The translations under genes and the position numbers were made by a program. From contig NC_088172.1 of assembly GCF_028769735.1 (NCBI RefSeq), positions 66,984,631-67,048,630 of the forward strand: a DNA stretch of 64,000 nt. Direction: 5' to 3'. The stretch's first letter is position 1. Each line of letters opens with the position of its first letter. Under the pieces are notes generated by a model that saw only the letters and a list, made by a program, of their open reading frames with translations, was not told the origin of the DNA and did no database searches. Shown piece by piece: positions 48,271 through 61,862 of this stretch. Source of the stretch: Zonotrichia leucophrys gambelii. Lineage: Eukaryota; Chordata; Aves; Passeriformes; Passerellidae.

Positions 48271-50188
48271 GGTGGGAAAAAATGTATTTTCTCCTTTCTG
48301 AAAGTTAGGTATTTCCAGGAACAAGACGCTGGGCCAGTTACAGTGACATTGTGAGGGAGTATCTCTTCCTTTTTTGGATGCTAGTTGTCCCTTGTAAAAA
48401 TCAATTATATCTCAAAGGCCCCTACCCTGCCAAAGACCCATCCAAATTGTCATTTCATGCTCCATTTCCACCATCTCAGTGTCTGCATGATTCCTTGATC
48501 TGATGGTATTTGGCATGCAAGCCAGCGCTGGCAGAGCTGATCCATGGGCTCTGGTGTCAGATGAATTCTGACATGGATCACACAACTAAATGCAGGCTCT
48601 GGTCACACAGCCAGGGCACACCAATGTTTGGGCAGAGAGAGGGGCATGGGATCATCATCTAACAGAAGAGGTCTTAATTTCTTCATTTGGTTGTGGGATG
48701 AGTCCTGATGATGTCTGATCCACAGATGGGACCCACACATGCCTACAGACCAGTGGTGGAATGAGTGAAAGGGCGAGGGCAGTGCCCTTCCACGCTCTGA
48801 GCCAGGTACTGCCCTTGTTCCCTGTGCCTGGAGCATCTGTGTGTGGGTGTGCAGGAGATGAGGAGCTGAACTTCAGGGACTGGTTGGAACCTGTGGGCAG
48901 CTGAGCACTTATTTGCAGTAATGTGGCTTTATGCAAGTGTAATTTTATTTGAAGTTTTAGCTCATAGCATGATGACCTGTCTGACCCTGTGGCACAAAAA
49001 GTCCATTCTCAGAGGGTTTAGCTCTCCTACATCTATTTTTGTCATTAGTAGCATTTGCTTCATGCATTTTTCTGCTAGTCTCAGGAGGAGACTCCTTTTG
49101 TCTGTGCTTTCTGCATGTGTGTCATCACAGGTAACTGGAAGTATTTCTAAAATAAGCCAGAAATCAGAACAAAAGCTCTCCTTGATTTACCAGTTACTCA
49201 AGTGCAAATATTTTTCATCTAAATATTTTCTAGTAATTTCCTTTTGTTCACTTAACGAGACCTACTGTCCCAGTTCAGCAAGGATTCCATAAAAGTGTTT
49301 GCTGTTAATGAAGTCTCCAAGTACTGCAGAGAAGCAGCAGCTGGTTCTGCAGACAGGACACACTCTGTGTGTGTGTGTTACTATCAGCTCTTACATGAAG
49401 TTTTGTTTTGCTTCCTGGAGAACAAAGTTTCAGAAAATGAAAAAGAGCAATGGGATTACTAAAACTGCCTTGAAAATAGCTTTCTGACTGAGGATGTGTA
49501 AGGAAGCAAGGGATCCATCCATTCAAGGTCCTTGCATGAGAGCTAGGATTCACATGCAGGGAAGTGCTTCCAGGCAAACAGTTTGGGGCGCACATTTCCT
49601 CAGTGAGTGCATGGATGGTGATGGAGTGGCCACAGCATGGCTTTGGAAGGCTTGGAAGGGAGTAGTTGTCCTTTGCTATTCAATCTCTCTCACTACTTTG
49701 AAGTGCACTGTATTTGAAATGTATCAGTATTTCAGCAGAGCTGCTTTTACTGTGAGATGTGGGAGAGCTTACAGCTCTCTTCTAGCTGAGAGCCAGGAGT
49801 TCAAGGGTACTGGAAATGCAAACCTTTTAGAGCACAGGAGACAAAACCACAAAGTTTCTATTGAAGAGAACCTTTTCCTCAGACTGCAGTGTATTATTAG
49901 ACATTGTGTAGCAGTGCACAGGCAAGAAGGGAAGATACAGTTTGCCAGTGTGCCTTCAGGTGGTAGGTAATGATATTAATTGGCAAACTGACAGTTGACT
50001 CATTAAACCTTAGCACACGAACTCATATAAAGTCCAGATGTAATTCAAGAGTGTCACACCTCTTTCCTGCAGGGCCAAATCTGATCCTGGGTATGACTGG
50101 CAGAAAGCAGTAAATAGTTTTACTTTACAGAATTGTTGTGTAAACTGGGGGGTGAGCCAAGAGTGTGGGTTTATCTATAACGTTCACC

Positions 50189-50206
50189 TTTCTTTTCTTT
50201 TCTTTT
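50189..50206 (+). repeat. TTTTC pentamer run before a splice-acceptor-like AG
   Basis: About four TTTTC/TCTTT units are followed by GGTAG. This gives an acceptor-like pyrimidine tract deep in intron 1. The frame after the AG is soon closed, so I do not call an exon. Confidence 0.6.
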
Positions 50207-53200
50207 GGTAGAAATTTGTGTTCCTTTTTTCTAGTGAGTAACAAAGAAAACCTACATCACTTCAACTTTGTTTTCTCTACTTTCACATTGCCAGCAACTA
50301 GTGAACAGGTTCTGTGACTCTCAAAGATATCTTAGTCTTAAACTTCTGCATCAGCGGACCTCCATGGCAATCTCTGTGTCTAGAACATCTCTGGGACAGC
50401 AATTAAACATTGTAAATGTGTTAATTGAAAAGCCACCTCTAAGTATCGAAACCCTGCTGGATCTGCTGCTAGTCTGCACAGTTCCTACTTCATCCCTGTA
50501 TGGTTATGCCTTGCAATTATTACTAAAGGGTAATCTGACAGCAAGCCTTTATGTTAGATTATTTCTGTGATGCAATTCAAAACCAATTCATATCACTAGA
50601 TTTGAATTTTTTAGTGTTTAGTGTGTGCAGATGTTAAATAAAACATACTTCAGAAGTTTTTTTATAACATTTCATTATGTCGTAAAAAATTGAAGCTCTT
50701 TTCTGGCAAGTAAAATCACTTATTTTTGTTCCAAAACAAACTCCTTAATATTCAGTTAAATCAACACTATTAGGATAGCTAAACCAAGATGTTTTCAAAA
50801 TGCAAATGATTTTCATGTGTTGGCATTGTATGGCTGATTTCAAACACATTGCAGTGCCTAAATTTGAAAGAATGGAGAAGATGATGTATCTGTTCTTGTT
50901 TTCCAGATTCTTGTACCCTTGAGAGTTACCTTCTTTGTTTGTGGCAACCAGTGAAATAGGCATAAAAGGAGGGAAAGAAAGTGTGCTAGTTAATCTTAGC
51001 TCTTACTTTTGCATTCTGTCAACTTCTTTTCAAATTCTACTTCTAAAGGAGGACCACATGGTTGGGCTTACTCAAGAAATGGGTGAAAAGTGTGTGATAT
51101 GAGTCCACACAGGAAAGTGCTGTGTGTTGTGAAGGCAAGAAATCCCCCACTGAAGCAGGCATAAATTAATCCCTCTCAGTCTCTCCAGCACTGTGAAGTT
51201 GTCCAGGTTTATGATGATAATACTGTTCTATTTTTGTTATTTAATCCTCTTTTGTTCATGGTGAAGTTTTAGCAATTGTAAGGGAAAAAATACATAAAGC
51301 TAATAAAGCAGGAGTTGGGTCAAACTAAGCTGAGAGGGATTGAAGGGAGGCTTTGCCTTCTCCTTTAGGAAGTTTTTATGTGCATTATCCTTAGCTTTGG
51401 GGCTAAATCAAGCCGTTATGTCATAAGGATAAGTACTTTGGGGACATTTTCTGTGGTCTGAAAAAAGACGGCTGTGCGTACCATGTTAGCTACGAATTGA
51501 TCCAAGACAAAAAATCACCCATGTTAGCAGAGATGGAGACAAACCAGTTGCCCAAAATCAGTTGCTGAGATTTGTTTTTTCCCCCATGATTTCAAGTCTT
51601 TATGCATTTGTGGAATTAAAGAATCTGTACTAAAAACATACTTCAAGTGCATCTACTTTTTCTTTTCGTAATTTTGCAGAAAAATTATTGTCACAACATA
51701 ATATACCAAGCAACAATGCTGATAAGGATGGTGGGCCACAGAACTTAGTCTACAAAGTGGAGACAATTTATTCACCTGCTTTCTCCTGTTCCACCAGTAC
51801 AATTATGGCAGCATCCAGATGTCTTCTTTTCTCTTCCTACAGCTGTTAATGCCATTTGTGCTACAGCACTCCTTCTCACACACCAGAGGAACTCCATCTG
51901 TATTTGCTTTTCTCTGAAAGACTGTGTGCTGAAAAAAAAGCCTAATAGCATCTTTTGCTTGATGGTATGAAATGAATTTCTGAAAGTCTTCTCTGCACCA
52001 GGGATTTTTTTATTCTAGAAAACAAACTTTTCATTTTTCCCAGACAGGCAAACCCATATGGGACATTAGAAGGAATACTGTTGATGATTCTGAGGGTTGT
52101 CACTTCCAAAGCACAGACTACCTCTTGTGATTATCTGCCAGAAGACACATGTGTTATCCCAACTGCCTTTTTGACAATCTCTCCCCACATCAGGATAAAG
52201 CTTACATACCAGTTTAGCCTTGGCGAAGGGTAGTCTGTTGTGAAAGGGTGTAAGTTATCCATAACAAAGATAATTATGTGAATGGTGCCAATTGCAATTT
52301 TTCCCTTGCTTGATTTAAAAGCATTTTTTCTCTCTCTAACATGTTGTAAAAGAAGACATAAAATTAATTTGAGTAATGTTTGTATTGAAAGAAATGCTAT
52401 AATAGGCAGACATTTGTGATGTTATGGGAGGAGTTGTTTCCCTGGAGTTGTAAGGAAAGTTTTAAGGTTTTGACTTAGTGTCATAACATGTGCAAAACAA
52501 GTGAATTAAAACTGTAATCTTTTCCAGTACAGATGATCTGGGTCATTTCAAAAACATAACTTTTATGAAGAGTCTTATTTATGCAAAACAGATCAGTCCC
52601 TCTCTTCTGCTCTTGACCACTTTTTCTTCTGTTGATCAGTTTAGGGTTTGCTTTGTGCCTCCTTTTTTGTGTCCATCTCTTCCTCCTCCTTGTTAAACGC
52701 AGGCACAACCATGGTAAATATAACCTATCCCCAAGGAAGTGGGGACTTACAAAACATTTAACAGGCTGTATGCACCACAGCCAATAGAACGTTTGCCCCT
52801 TTACCTTGACACTTAAAATCCTTCTGCTGGTGTGAAATTCGTGGGACTGAGAGAGAAATAAGAATAGAGCTCTCTCCATGGAGTACCTCTATGGTCTACA
52901 AGCTCTCATTTATCTTTCTGGTCATCAGAGCTGTTGTATCAGGATTTTGTATCATCTCTTCAGGGAGGCACATCAACTCCCCGTTTTTCAGTTACTGAAG
53001 AGAAGAAATTAAGTTGTTTTGCCCTCCTGGGATATGATTCTTTACTCTTGTCTGCAGGCTTTTCTTCCCTTTTGTAAATAAAGGTTGAGGATTTGAATGT
53101 GCTGTGCTCGGGTGTAGAATCACGCAGCTGGGCTGCGGAAACGCTGAGCTCCACGCTCACGGAAACTGTACCCTTGAGACCAGGCTCTTGCCTCCTGGTG

Positions 53201-54006
53201 TCTACTGAAACTCACTTTGCCTTCTCAGATGTTTCCCTTGTAAGGTAACAGTTCTGCTTTTTCCTTCTCGCTCACCCTCTCATTCATCTGATTCAGCTTT
53301 TTTGTTTTATGCCTTTGACTCCAACAATACAATCACATGGTTTTGCTTTTCTCGTGCTGCCTCTGTTTTGGTACTTTCCACCCTCACTTTACTGAGGTAA
53401 CAACTGGGCAGTCATCAGTAAAAACAAAACTTTGTTTGAGGAAGTGCTGATTCAGAGATGATACCTCTGAGGCTGGGCAGTGATCAGATGGCTCTGGAGC
53501 AAATCCCAGATGCAGCACTTACTGCACATCTCAGACATGTCCCCATCTCATATACTTCAGTCCTTGCCTATTTCTCTTCAAATATCTCTGCATTCTAGCT
53601 TTCTCATTTTCAAATGTCTTGTGATAATTTCTCCTCCAGGGAGAGCAGCAGAAGAAACTCTTAGGGAGTCCCCTTGACTCACAGCCTCTGTGTGTAGCTG
53701 AGGATTTCATGCTTCTGACTCAGCTCTGCTCCCAGTTGAGCATGAGCGTCTGTCTGTCTGGGATTTTAGCTTTATATAGTACAATTTTCACAGCACCTCT
53801 ACTCTGACTTTGAAGCATGGTTACTATGGCATCCTCAATATCTTAGAAAATAGTGAAACAAAGACATCAATGTTAACATTTTGTGTTGTATGACAGCTTT
53901 TGTGCCTGTTTTGCCTCTGTGTTTTTTACCCTCTTTGTTTTCTTTTTGATGAAAAAACTTGCAGTGAAAATGAGACGATGATTTGGTCCCTTCTCATTCT
54001 AGATAC

Positions 54007-54048
54007 CATGCAAAGTCTCATGACTCTGAAATCATGCAAAGTCTCATG
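54007..54048 (+). repeat. 16-bp direct repeat, period 26
   Basis: CATGCAAAGTCTCATG occurs at 54007-54022 and again at 54033-54048. Each copy holds ATGCAAAG, 7 of 8 to the octamer ATGCAAAT. Confidence 0.85.
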
Positions 54049-57000
54049 GTTTCTGCTCAGTCATCATCCATTTCAACTTCCAGAAAGGAGTAAACTTGTG
54101 TAGTTGTTCATCTTGGGATTTCTGTGATGAAGTTAAAACTAGCCTGCATTAATTTCTTCATTTATGATAAAAAGATCTTTTATTGAAAGTGCCTTACCCT
54201 TGCAGTTAAGGGCTACTTGTGTTAAATTTACAGTGCCATAAAGCCTAAACCAATGCAAACCTACATGATTAACAGGAAAAGCAAATCAAGTTGCTCTTTT
54301 TCCCTCCCTGGAACTGTAATGAGATCTGAATCAGAAGAAAACTTGTATTGCTTTTGTTGGGACACTTAACACCACGGTAGGCTGGCATTGTTGATCGTAC
54401 AGCATTCCTTCATCACTTCCAAAATTTGAGATATAGCAGAATGCTGTAACAACCTACTCTAGATAAACTTCCTGGGGTTCTCTGTCTTCTGGCTGGTGGC
54501 TTCAAGTTACCAAAAGGACTGTAAAAAGAGGAAAAAACCAAAAGCCAAGCAAAAAACCCCATGTAGTTTAATGTTTAAGCACATCTTGTATTACTAGCCC
54601 AACTTTTGGGCTAGCACAAAATTAGTGTCCTCATAACTGAATGTGTAAAAGAGGATTGTCCCCTGGCCAAGCCTGTGAACCTAGAAGGCTAAATTTGATA
54701 GTGTTGCAGGGTAAAATGCCCATAGCAACACATCTGGATCTGAAATCACAATATTTTATCCATATGGCCTCTAAAATATATTGAGACTGTGAAATCAGGA
54801 ATCTCTCATTTTCTCAGTGTAATTCAAACTCTTGTCTTGGATCTTAGAGAGTGTCTTGTTATTTTCTCCTAAACTAAAAACTCTTCAAGGCATATTTCCT
54901 GAATAAAACCAGCAAAGTGAATCTTGAACTGCTGATGTTCCCAGCTAGTAGTGGATGAATGAGGTATTCTGTTATTCCTGCAGGGATGCAAACCAAAATG
55001 TCAGAGTATTACTCTGGTTTTCCTTTACTTTTCTGAAATGGTGATGTGCCAGTGTTTTGTGTGTCCATCATGTAGTCATCTGTGTGAACACAGGAAATTG
55101 ACTGAAAAACTGAATTGTTGATTTGGATTCATTTTTAGCCCAGGTTTCTAAAAATATGAGGCCTTATACATGCCCCCACACCCCTTTCTGACCCTTTGCT
55201 TTGAAAGCACAGTCAAATTTAATAGAAAAAGGGAGAAAAAATAGTGTTCTTGAAGACATAATGTTCCTGTAAGATTGTTGAAAATAGGGACCTAGAGAAA
55301 GGACAACACTGCTACCCTAAAACGAAGGAACAGGGAGTGGGAGCAAATTTCTTTGCCACTAAAGAAACCAAACAGAGGGATGTGGTGGGAGAGAAGGGGA
55401 CAGCTTGATAAGAAATGGGGATTTCTCACTCCCCTCTTTTCATAACTTTACTAGACTTTGGTGCCAGGAAGCAAAGTAGGATTTTCGTGAGAGGTGTATT
55501 TGGATTTGCTGCAGAAACAAGTGGGTTCGTCTATTTACCTGTGTAAATATTTGGGCTTTGAAATACTATAGTCCCAGCAATGATGTCATTTATTGTAATA
55601 GTGCATCTTTTACTGATATTTTTCCCTTAGAATGAAGTAAGCAAGCTGTTTTATTTTAGCTATTGCTGCTTCTAATGTAATGGGTGAGGCAGAAGAAGTC
55701 ACTAGCAGTGCTATTTTATCAAGGTTACTGAGATGATTTTGCTGTAAAGGGCAGGCACTGTAGTATAATACTGAGTTTTTTCACCTTTAGAATCCAGTGA
55801 TCATCTTTGTGTGGAAATGTATTAAAGATATTTGCTTGAAGTCACTAAAAATGTGATGTACCAAGCAGGAAAAAGAGGCATTTGACTATAATTTATGTAG
55901 TAAAAAACTCACAGAACATTAAACAAAAAGACTAATTTATCAGTAGAATTATTTCAAAAATCCTATAGAAGTTAGTAGAAGTATAGGCTGGTAATGAATT
56001 AATCAGAAAAAATTATCATAGTATAATAACTTACAGGGTTTTAGAAACCTTGTCACAGAATTATAGTAGAATATCAGTGTTTGCTTGAAAGCTATCCTGT
56101 CTTGATAACTCACTGTTGCTTTGATGACATTAATAATTAATTTCTTTGGATAAATGTGGATATTTATACTGGCAAGAGAGGCTTTGCCGGTGCAATGATG
56201 AGTCCTCAGGCAGGAATATTTGAAGTATGGGAGTCTGGGAAGAATATCGGTGTTTACTGATGCTGTAACTGAAATAGTACATAATAACAATTGCTTTTAA
56301 ATTTTGTTGTATATAACTAACCACTATCAAATTACTTAGTTTGGTGTCTCATATTTGCACACTGGAAGGGCCAGAAGGGTCAGTCAACAAAATTTTCTGA
56401 TGTTTTCAGAATTTGTAAATAGCAAAGCAAGATTTCTGCTTGGTGACACTTGACGTGGTGAAACTGCTAGTTTTTTTACCCAGGACCTGACTACAGACCT
56501 GTACCCCACAAACTGGAGTTAAAACTGATCACTTCTGCACTTCTGCACAGCCTCCTTACAATTTGTCTCTAAATTGCAAATGAGGCATCAATGCACACAG
56601 GAGAGAAGGGGACTTGTGTGGGCACGTATAACAAATGTTTTACGCTAACCAGATTATGCACATCTTTTTAACAGACAGTCTGTTGTTGTTTGCCATAAAG
56701 GGAAGATAAGCAAATAATGTCTAGTGGTCTTTGCTCTTTTTCAGGCCAGTTTCTGAGCAGCATTCAGATGATACAATTTCTAAGGAATGTGTTGTAATTA
56801 CAGCTGTATTTTGTATGCGTATATATATGAATAATGCATTTAGTGGTGTAAATCCATATAGTATGGCAGATTTTCCATGGAAAATGCTGCTAAGAGGATT
56901 AGAGTTTGATCTCATAATACTGTATACAACCCCTCATTGACTCAGAGCAGAGGATTGTTTAGTTCTGGTGGTCACCAAACAGATCAGCAGCTCACATTCT

Positions 57001-57534
57001 TGCTACTGGCATTCTGTTTGAACTGAAATGGCTAAAAAGATAACTTTTTTTTTTTACCTCCTGAAAATCTGTCCCCAAAATGATATTGTGCAACTTATTT
57101 TAATTTTTTTTTCTCTGTTTCAGGATTTAAATTCCTCTGAATATGATTTTTAATGCATAAATGAACAATTTCTGACCTTGTTCCTTCCCTTTTGTTTTCA
57201 GGGTTGAGCTGTTCTTCTATATTGTCTCCTGTCCCCACAGGTGTAGATTTTTCCCTTTTGGTCTGTAAGAGGCTTTTCCTGTCCCTGAAAAGTGCTGCTA
57301 ATGAAATCATCTTTTTCCCAGCTGCTTGGGATGCATCTTCTGTTCCACTGCTGAGGCCCATCCTGTAGACTAAGCCACTTACCTCCCCTTGTTTAAATAT
57401 CGTATAAACAACCATTCTTGCCACTAACTGAAGCAAACAAGCTCAGCAGATCATTTCATGCTGCACATGTACTTTCCTTGAAATTTCTGAGGTTTTTCTG
57501 CTGCCCTCACTTCCACTCTGCAGCCCTTTCCTTT

Positions 57535-57830
57535 CTCACAGAATAGCTTGGGTTGGAAGGGTCCTTAAACATCATCTTGTTCCAAGTTCCCTGCCGTGGC
57601 CAGAACACTTTTCACTAGACCAGATTGCTCAAAGCTGTATCCAGTCTGGTCTTTAACGTGTCCAGGGATGGGGCATCCATAACTTCTCTGAGCAGGCTGT
57701 TCCAGCCTCAGCACCCTCACAATAAAGAATTTCTTCCTAATATCTTACCTAAATCTTCTAGCCTCTTTGAGTTTGAAGTCATTACCCCTTGCTCTATCAC
57801 CACATATTCGCCCTTCTGGTGTTGTGCCAA
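57535..57830 (-). mobile_element. CR1 LINE 3' fragment
   Basis: It starts with TCACAGAATAGCTTGGGTTG, the reversed CR1 3' terminus. The antisense CR1 text that follows includes TCCAGGGATGGGGCATCCAT, GAGCAGGCTGTTCCAGCCTC and ATTACCCCTTGCTCTATCAC. It is truncated at about 57830 and lies antisense within RPS6KA2 intron 1. Confidence 0.9.
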
Positions 57831-60800
57831 AGGCTGAGGATCCCCTTTGGCCAGGAATGTCTGCAGGTCATGGAGGGCACGACCTCGTTTCATCATTCAT
57901 ATTTAAGTCCTAACCACTGAGAGATGGTTTTGCTTTTGCACTGAAATTTTCTAGTGCACACTCTGCACCATCTACTAGTGACACACATGGCTTAAATATG
58001 AAATCACCAGTTGCATGCCTCTTTGGTTTTTCAGATATCTGGACTGCTTTACAAAGCCTTCCAGCTTTTCCTTTTGCAGTTCATCACGCTGGGGAAGTGA
58101 ATGGCTTGCACCCAAAACTCTCTGTGGGTTGCCAGTGCATTTATTAGCATAATGTTAAGGACTATGAGTTTTTGATTCTGTATGATAATCAAAACTATCT
58201 GCATGATTATAATGGTAAAACTCCAAAACACAATTCAGACATTCTTTTGGTTCAATTAATAGATGTGTGTGTTCTCCACTGGGCTCCATTTCTTACTGAT
58301 AAATAGCTCTCACTTACAGACAATACCCACACTATCAAGCTTCCCCAGTGTTACTACACCAGTGTTTCATTTCACAACCAGTCCATTCACAAGCTACTTA
58401 TTTTTCTTAGAAGCTTGAAGATGGGAAACACTCCATCTATTTGTTGTGCAAGTGTCCCTCAGACCAGACAGACACTCCCTGCTTACTGCACTGGAGTTCT
58501 TTGCTGTGCCATCATGGTGAGCTCCTGTGCTCTTATCTGTCCTGATTTCAGTGGCACTGCAGCCACCTTCTAGAGAACCAGGTTTGTGCTTATTATTCCT
58601 ACACTGAAAACACTTTGGGTCTAGACCTACCAACACTGACCTCCCCAGCAGTCTTTAAGTACACTTTCCTAGAGCTTACTTCATATATACACTCTGGATT
58701 AATATTCAGGGGTTCTTGATAGTTTCAGCAAAGAGACACAAAAACTGTAAGGTTTCCAAACCCAGAGTTTTATCTTATGGAGAAAAAAACCCAAAACTGC
58801 AGTGTTAGAATAAATTCTGCATGTGTTTGCTTGTCTTTGTTTCTCCCCCTGCCTAGGTATTGTTAGGTTTTGATCAGGGTGCTCTAAGGGGTCTTATGGA
58901 TTTATATTCAGATCTCTGGATCTGATTAATCTTAATCTAATCTTAAAAAGTTTTTTATTCTACCAAGTCCTGCACGGCTTCCCATCCCAGATACTCCTCT
59001 GAAAGGATTTGTGCTCTGACCACATTGTTTCTCTTCCTGACTAGTCACATTCAACAATACCCCTCTCTGGAGGGGTGTATAAACAGGAAAACAACCAAAT
59101 ATAGATCACAGAGAGAGAAGGAATAGAATGCAACAGTGTGCATAAAGAGAAGGACTGCTTGTACAGATGGTGTAGGGCCTAGAGGAAATGTGGAGGGGGG
59201 GAGAGAGAGAGGCATGAGAATGAACAGAGATGGGGAAAAAAGTTACCAGTGGCACAAACTGTTTATGAGAGAAAGGAGGCAGGCAGAATATCCCCCTGTT
59301 GCCTGGAGCAATCTGTAATGAGCTGGGTTAGCATGATCAGAGAGCAGAGGCCGAGCTAGACTTGAGATCTTGTTTCCTTCATGATTATCTGCTGCCTTGA
59401 TTAGAAGCTGGTCAGCAGAACAGTCTTGAGTACTGCAGCCACCTCCTTGGGGGCAGCCTGCTTTGATGGAGCAGAAGGCAGGGGAGGTCAGCCTTCCTAT
59501 GACACAGAACATAAATATGATCTCATGGAATCGCACACCATTAGAATTTTAGGGAGGTGCTATTTCAGGCAGCTTCCTGCCTGGTCTATTACATTTTTTA
59601 GTTTTATTCTCTTATGTATTAACACAAGTTGCTGACCCAGAGCACTCTAGCAGCCTCTGGTCAACAGACTGGCTTACAGGAGAAAGAGGAACCTTACATC
59701 TCTCCTTCTCCTTCCTGCAGCCCTTACCCTGCTCTTACCCTTCCTGCCCAAGCACGGTGAGGTGTGACTGTGGCACACTGCTGTGCCCTAACACATATGC
59801 AACAGGACCCATCTGTATTCCCAATTTCTGCTTTTTCAGCAGGCATGCATCGCTTTGAGTGCCTCTATAAATTGGGAAGATGAAGTGCTTCTGTGGTAAA
59901 TTACCCGCTGTGCAGCAGTGGCAGCAGGAGGCAATGGGTGGCCGTACTTTGCAGACAGTGCCCTGGTGTCTCAGCTCAAACCATGGACAAAGCAGGGCTG
60001 ACAGTGATACCCGAGCTGTGGACTAGGACAGTGAGGGGCACATCTCTATCTCTACTGCCTCTGACGCGGGAGCAGTAATTTTCTAGGGAGATGGAGGAAC
60101 ATATTTGATTGGGAAGCAGAAACATATTAGATTGCCATTCCTAAATCTGCAAAACCATGATGGTTGGAGCCTTGGTTCATTTTTGGAAGGATACACAGAG
60201 ATCTGTGTAAATGAAGGCTGGATTTAAAACCTTCTGCTGCTTCTTTCTGTGCACAAATAGCTTCTCTACAAATAATATGTTGTCTGTATTTCTCTTCCCC
60301 AGCATCCTTCCAACAGTTCTGCACAGGCTAGACTGTTAGTTGCTGATGACTTTTTTTTGGAATTGATGGTTATGTGGGGCTTTTTATATTGCCAAGCAAT
60401 TTTACACTGTTTTGTTTTCTGGTCTATGTATAAGTCTGCAATTACTCATATTTTTTTGTTTAGAAATACATTTGGAAAAAAAATATAGTGACAAAAAATA
60501 GCCATCCAAAATCCCATTTCAATGTTAAAACCATTCTTCATTCTACCTTTTATTTCTGAAATGAGACACATGTTCATTTGAAGAAATTTGTTCTTGTTTG
60601 AGCAAGAATCAGGTAAAAAAAGACCAATGTAGAAAAGCTGTAAGAGGCCTATTTTTCTGGAGATTAAACAAACAACGCATTTTATAATGTTTCAAAATGG
60701 GGAATAAGTTGTGGGGTTTTTTGGCTTTTGGTTATTTTGTTTGTATTTAACCAACTAATTTAGAAGAATATTATTTGACAGATAACTTATTTTTACAAAT

Positions 60801-61465
60801 CAAATATATGTGTATTAGTATTGTTGGATTTAAAGCACCAGAGAGCAAAGTCTGATATTAATCTGTTTGTGGAAAGATAATGTTTGAAGAGATTATACTG
60901 CTAGTATTTTGATGAGAAATATCACTTATTATTGAGAAAGAGCCAGTAACTGTATTGATATTACAGAAGCAGAAAATTATGGGGAGCAAAATCAATGTAT
61001 ACCAGCTGTTCAAAATATTGCAGACTGACTCCATTCTTCATTCTCCTGCATGGTAAAATCTATTGTACAGTGTACCTGCATGGTTTTAGTTTTGTTTTGT
61101 TTCTTTTTCTGACTCTCAGTAAAGGTATCTTATTGTTTGGAAAGATTAGACTGATTATAGCACAGTACTGAAAGATGACACATCTCACCCTTTCTGTCCC
61201 CAGTAAGACCAAGGTGGCCCAGCAGTAGAACCAGTGCAGAGAAGGCTGCACAGAGAGTGCTGTACCCATCCAGTGTCCAATAGAAATATCCTGTTGGTCC
61301 TTTAGAAATGGAGGTCTGCTGCAGACTTCAAATTGTTCTATGAGTTTTGTTCTTTTTCTTCTAACAAGGAGGTTCTATAAGGAAAAACTGGATTGTTTTT
61401 TAACATCTGCAGGTATTAACTGGCATTACTTCTCAGGTGGAAACTCTTTAACCGCAATACTTGCC

Positions 61466-61498
61466 ACTTAGGTCTAACCTAATGTTGGTTAGACAAGT
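61466..61498. repeat. 12-bp inverted repeat with 2-base bulge
   Basis: ACTT, extra AG, GTCTAACC (61466-61479) pairs with GGTTAGAC, AAGT (61487-61498) around a 7-base loop. It lies inside RPS6KA2 intron 1. Confidence 0.75.
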
Positions 61499-61827
61499 AA
61501 CTGTGAATTAACAGTAAGTTAAATGGTTAAGAATCTGTTTTATATATGCCAAATGAAGGCTATTGTCAGTTATTGTTAACAGATATCTGCATTTTTGTTG
61601 CTTTACATGTTATCTGTTGTTCTAAAAGTATGTAATGTATTATGCAGCTTTGAATGTTCTGCATTTCTGAGAAATCACAATTCAGATGGACAACTGGGTG
61701 ATGATGAGTTGATGCCTTCAGTTTCTTTATTTAGCACATACAGAGAGCTGTAGATTCTCCATGGCCCCTGCCTCCTTTCCCCAGTTCTGGCTCCTGCTGC
61801 AGTCCCTGGATGTACACAGGTGTGTGC

Positions 61828-61862
61828 ACACAAACTAACACACACATATACACACACACACG
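61828..61862 (+). repeat. Interrupted CA microsatellite
   Basis: An imperfect CA run (ACACACACATATACACACAC and flanks) inside RPS6KA2 intron 1. The frames that cross it on both strands are artefacts of the repeat. Confidence 0.9.

Noticed and set aside
49494..49970. 158-codon + frame in intron 1
   Set aside because: No known motif, no splice signals at its ends and no codon pattern; treated as chance.
50189..50220. Splice acceptor and hidden exon after the TTTTC run
   Set aside because: A pyrimidine-rich microsatellite mimics an acceptor, and no donor-bounded open exon follows.
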